This document shows positions 4,722-6,492 of a stretch of DNA of 6,492 nt, piece after piece. Below the pieces are notes generated by a model. That model ran no database searches and was not told the origin of the DNA. It saw only the letters and a program-made list of their open reading frames with translations. The stretch is taken from positions 1 to 6,492 of the forward strand of contig CAJUBQ010000157.1 of assembly GCA_910584595.1 (NCBI GenBank). Reading direction: 5' to 3'. How positions within the stretch are numbered: the stretch's first letter is position 1; every line of letters begins with the position of its first letter. The translations under genes and the position numbers were made by a program. Source of the stretch: an uncultured Eubacterium sp. GTDB taxonomy: Bacteria; Bacillota; Clostridia; Lachnospirales; Lachnospiraceae.

Positions 4722-5057
4722 GTGATCAATATTGATTTTAACAATATAAACGATGAGATCGTCTACGAGGCATTTCATGTGGATGGGAATGAAGCAGATG
4801 CACTGAATGACAGCTATCTGGAGCTTTTTGAACTGATCGGACGGGACGCTATGCTGAAACTGTTTACCCATTTTCATGGGGATAAGATAGACTGTCCCAT
4901 GCGGCTGTACCGTGCAGAGTTTATTGCTGACCTTGCGAAAAATGAAACAGACAGGCGTGAAAGGGCGAAGATCGCAAGGGCAGGCGGATATTCGGCAAGG
5001 GTAATAGAGGGCGTGTTGAGTAAGCGTCGGAAGGAAAACGAAACGGAACTTGAATAA
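4722..5057 (+). CDS. Mor transcription activator-like DNA-binding protein
   Basis: This 111-residue protein resembles the Mor/C family of phage Mu-type middle or late transcription activators, members of which occur in Firmicutes mobile elements. The segment LFELIGRDAMLKLFTHFHGDKI (35-56), followed by a CPMRLYRAEFI strand and helix, fits the Mor dimerisation part. ERAKIARAGGYSARVIEGVLSK (80-101) fits a helix-turn-helix, and the Lys/Arg/Glu-rich tail is typical. The start is GTG (4722-4724), supported by GGAGGTGAT at 4710-4718; no usable ATG exists. The promoter immediately upstream gives it a separate transcript, and the membrane protein gene starts 42 bases downstream, possibly in the same operon. 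A regulatory role is inferred; target promoters are unknown. Recognition is by pattern and moderately certain. Confidence 0.65.
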   Translation: MINIDFNNINDEIVYEAFHVDGNEADALNDSYLELFELIGRDAMLKLFTHFHGDKIDCPMRLYRAEFIADLAKNETDRRERAKIARAGGYSARVIEGVLSKRRKENETELE

Positions 5058-5099
5058 AAATGATACCAAGTAATGTTATTTTACAAAGGAGGTCTATTT

Positions 5100-5678
5100 A
5101 TGGAAAACATTATGTCATGGATTGGAGTTGTCATGATAGTAATTTTTACATGCATTAACTTATCGATTCTTCATAAGCATGTATTTCGTATATACTTTAG
5201 CGGAGAAGCAATATTTAGAGAGATATGCTTGGCAATTTTCATTGCGTTCTTTGAGGCAGGGTTTGTCTTTAAAATATTTACAGGAGTATTTGGGGTATTT
5301 TTTAGCATAATCAAATTTATTTTAAAAGTTATATTGGTTCTGGCTATTATTGCAGCAGTAGGGTTTCTATTGGCTAAACTACTACCTAAAATACTTCCAA
5401 AGACTAAGCCGGTGATAACTAAAATTTTATTATTCATAAATGACAAGTTACATATATTTGTGATTAAACCCAATAAGGCGGAAGATGAAAATACGGAGAC
5501 AGACAAAGAAGATCCCATTTCGGAAGAAAACCAAAATGATGAGGGTACTGCTGCGGATAACATTACGCGCTGTAGTAAATGCGGAAAGCCGTTACTGAAG
5601 GATGCGTTATTCTGTCAGGGATGCGGAGAGCAGGTATATAGTGGAGAACCTGTATCAAATGCTGCAACATCAAAGTAG
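5100..5678 (+). CDS. Membrane protein with C-terminal zinc ribbon
   Basis: This 192-residue protein starts with hydrophobic segments at about 5-25, 40-57 and 62-96 (GVFGVFFSIIKFILK, then VILVLAIIAAVGFLLAKLL). A basic stretch follows, then an acidic, probably disordered linker (127-150). It ends in a zinc ribbon with Cys158, Cys161, Cys172 and Cys175 (CxxC-x10-CxxC) in CSKCGKPLLKDALFCQGCG. The ribbon probably faces the cytoplasm and may bind DNA, RNA or a protein, but its partner is unknown. The start at 5100 is chosen for AAAGGAGG at 5085-5092, seven bases upstream; an in-frame ATG at 5073 precedes the ribosome binding site and is unlikely. The membrane-coding half is AT-rich. It is followed by a second zinc-ribbon membrane protein 63 bases on, so the two may work together. 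No named family is recognised. Confidence 0.8.
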   Translation: MENIMSWIGVVMIVIFTCINLSILHKHVFRIYFSGEAIFREICLAIFIAFFEAGFVFKIFTGVFGVFFSIIKFILKVILVLAIIAAVGFLLAKLLPKILPKTKPVITKILLFINDKLHIFVIKPNKAEDENTETDKEDPISEENQNDEGTAADNITRCSKCGKPLLKDALFCQGCGEQVYSGEPVSNAATSK

Positions 5679-5741
5679 GAAGATTTAGAAGATTTTATAC
5701 AGCTATACAGAAAAATATGGTAGAGGAAAAGGAGAATGCTT

Positions 5742-6467
5742 ATGTTCTGTTATAAATGCGGTACTGAATTATCGGAGGGCACGGTATTCTGTCATAAATG
5801 TGGTGCAGAAATGCCGGATGGGAATAAAGGGAAAGAGATGTCAGATTCCTCCTCTGTGTTACAGAATGATGGTGCGTTACAGGAAGAATTACGTCAGGGC
5901 AGTGCCATAACGGATGAACAGGATGTTGAAATAACAAAGGATTTACAGAGCAAGGAAGATGATTTCAAGGAGTTTGTAAATGGCTATATACGGAAAAATA
6001 CGGCGTTTCAGTCAGCGGAGGAACTGCTAAGCAGTCAGGTGCCGGGGCGGTTTGTTCAGATATGCTATGGAGTTCCTGCTGTATATATGGTGTATCTTAT
6101 TATCTCTTTATTAGGTGACGCAGGATTTGCTGGAAATATTATCCTGAACATTTTAGGCTTCCTTTTTATTGCATTTATCATTGGGTATCTGGCGGCACAT
6201 CTGGTAGGCGGGATCAAGAAAATCAAATATGTTGCCAAGTTTTCCGGCGAAACTGAAACTCCTTTTGATGGGGACGAACTTATCCAGTTTTTGAACGAGA
6301 AGCTGGCTTATCTATCCCAGTATTTTAATGAATGGGGTTATCTGCGGCAGTCTGTGAATTTTATGATAGGTGGAGCGCCAGTCGCGGCGATAGATATCAC
6401 AGGAAGCAAAGAGATCACGTTATGCAGCGAATTTGGGGAAAGACTAACTATTAAAAGTCAAGTCTAA
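5742..6467 (+). CDS. Membrane protein with N-terminal zinc ribbon
   Basis: This 241-residue protein opens with a zinc ribbon (Cys3, Cys6, Cys17, Cys20; CxxC-x10-CxxC in CYKCGTELSEGTVFCHKCG). An acidic linker (about 25-75) comes next, then a predicted helical part (75-105) and two membrane segments at about 106-125 and 131-153. It ends in a roughly 85-residue soluble domain containing FDGDELIQFLNEKLAYLSQYF and a final beta-rich stretch. Similar zinc-ribbon membrane proteins are widespread in Firmicutes and mostly uncharacterised. The start at 5742 is preferred over the ATG at 5736 because AAAAGGAG (5727-5734) gives seven bases of spacing rather than one. It follows the other zinc-ribbon membrane gene in the same direction. 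The frame closes with TAA at 6465-6467, so the gene is complete. The function is unknown. Confidence 0.82.
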   Translation: MFCYKCGTELSEGTVFCHKCGAEMPDGNKGKEMSDSSSVLQNDGALQEELRQGSAITDEQDVEITKDLQSKEDDFKEFVNGYIRKNTAFQSAEELLSSQVPGRFVQICYGVPAVYMVYLIISLLGDAGFAGNIILNILGFLFIAFIIGYLAAHLVGGIKKIKYVAKFSGETETPFDGDELIQFLNEKLAYLSQYFNEWGYLRQSVNFMIGGAPVAAIDITGSKEITLCSEFGERLTIKSQV

Positions 6468-6492
6468 AATGAAAGTTTTTTGAATGAATTGC

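Noticed and set aside
4680..5069. Leftward frame opposite the Mor-like gene
   Set aside because: The sense strand has a ribosome binding site, promoter and HTH pattern. The antisense product looks like a translated shadow with no start signal.
5171..5563. Leftward frame opposite the first zinc-ribbon membrane gene
   Set aside because: Its hydrophobic character mirrors the sense membrane segments, and the sense gene has a strong ribosome binding site and a zinc ribbon.
6057..6066. A fourth match to the CAGATATGCT element
   Set aside because: It lies inside the coding sequence of the second zinc-ribbon protein, far from the cluster, and is probably chance in AT-rich DNA.
1..6492. CRISPR arrays, tRNA or rRNA genes, tandem repeats
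   Set aside because: No regularly spaced repeats, cloverleaf or conserved rRNA sequence was seen on either strand.

Overview
The window looks like an accessory stretch of a large plasmid or integrative element from a low-to-medium-GC Firmicute, most likely a gut Clostridia/Lachnospiraceae-type host. The reasons are strong AGGAGG-type ribosome binding sites, the codon use, an actin-type (ParM/StbA) segregation gene pair, a run of very small conserved-hypothetical genes typical of clostridial mobile elements, and an IS256-type end at the left edge. No conjugation, replication, rRNA or tRNA gene is visible, so plasmid versus integrated element cannot be settled here. The taxon is inferred from style, not from a marker gene.

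Layout. Positions 1-55 resemble the terminal inverted repeat of an IS256-family insertion sequence whose body lies outside the window. Positions 56-341 hold no convincing gene, but contain an imperfect inverted repeat and the 3' half of a leader found intact elsewhere, ending in an orphan ribosome binding site. The only leftward gene (342-1487) encodes a 381-residue protein with a C-terminal PD-(D/E)XK-type nuclease fold and its own good promoter. It is AT-rich relative to its neighbours and looks like inserted cargo. Rightward genes follow: a 95-aa conserved small protein behind a hairpin leader (1753-2040), then a tight cluster of a stand-alone BRCT protein (2158-2415), a ParM-like actin ATPase (2437-3357) and a ribbon-helix-helix ParR-like partner (3362-3736).

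After a gene-free stretch of about 300 bases, which carries three copies of a 10-bp element and a second copy of the hairpin leader, come a 57-aa protein (4043-4216) and a probable LPD28-type protein (4232-4507). Another structured intergenic region precedes a GTG-started Mor-like DNA-binding protein (4722-5057). Two membrane proteins with zinc ribbons follow (5100-5678 and 5742-6467).

How it fits together. The parM/parR pair should provide partition, with the RHH protein as the likely adaptor and autorepressor and the iterated element at 3800-3906 as a candidate binding region. The BRCT protein is probably co-transcribed with them. The hairpin leader recurs in front of unrelated small genes, and a half copy sits on the far side of the nuclease gene. 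This suggests a shared RNA control element that may also serve as homology for exchanging cargo genes. That leader family, the BRCT-ParM-ParR cluster and the uncharacterised nuclease are the parts most worth following up.
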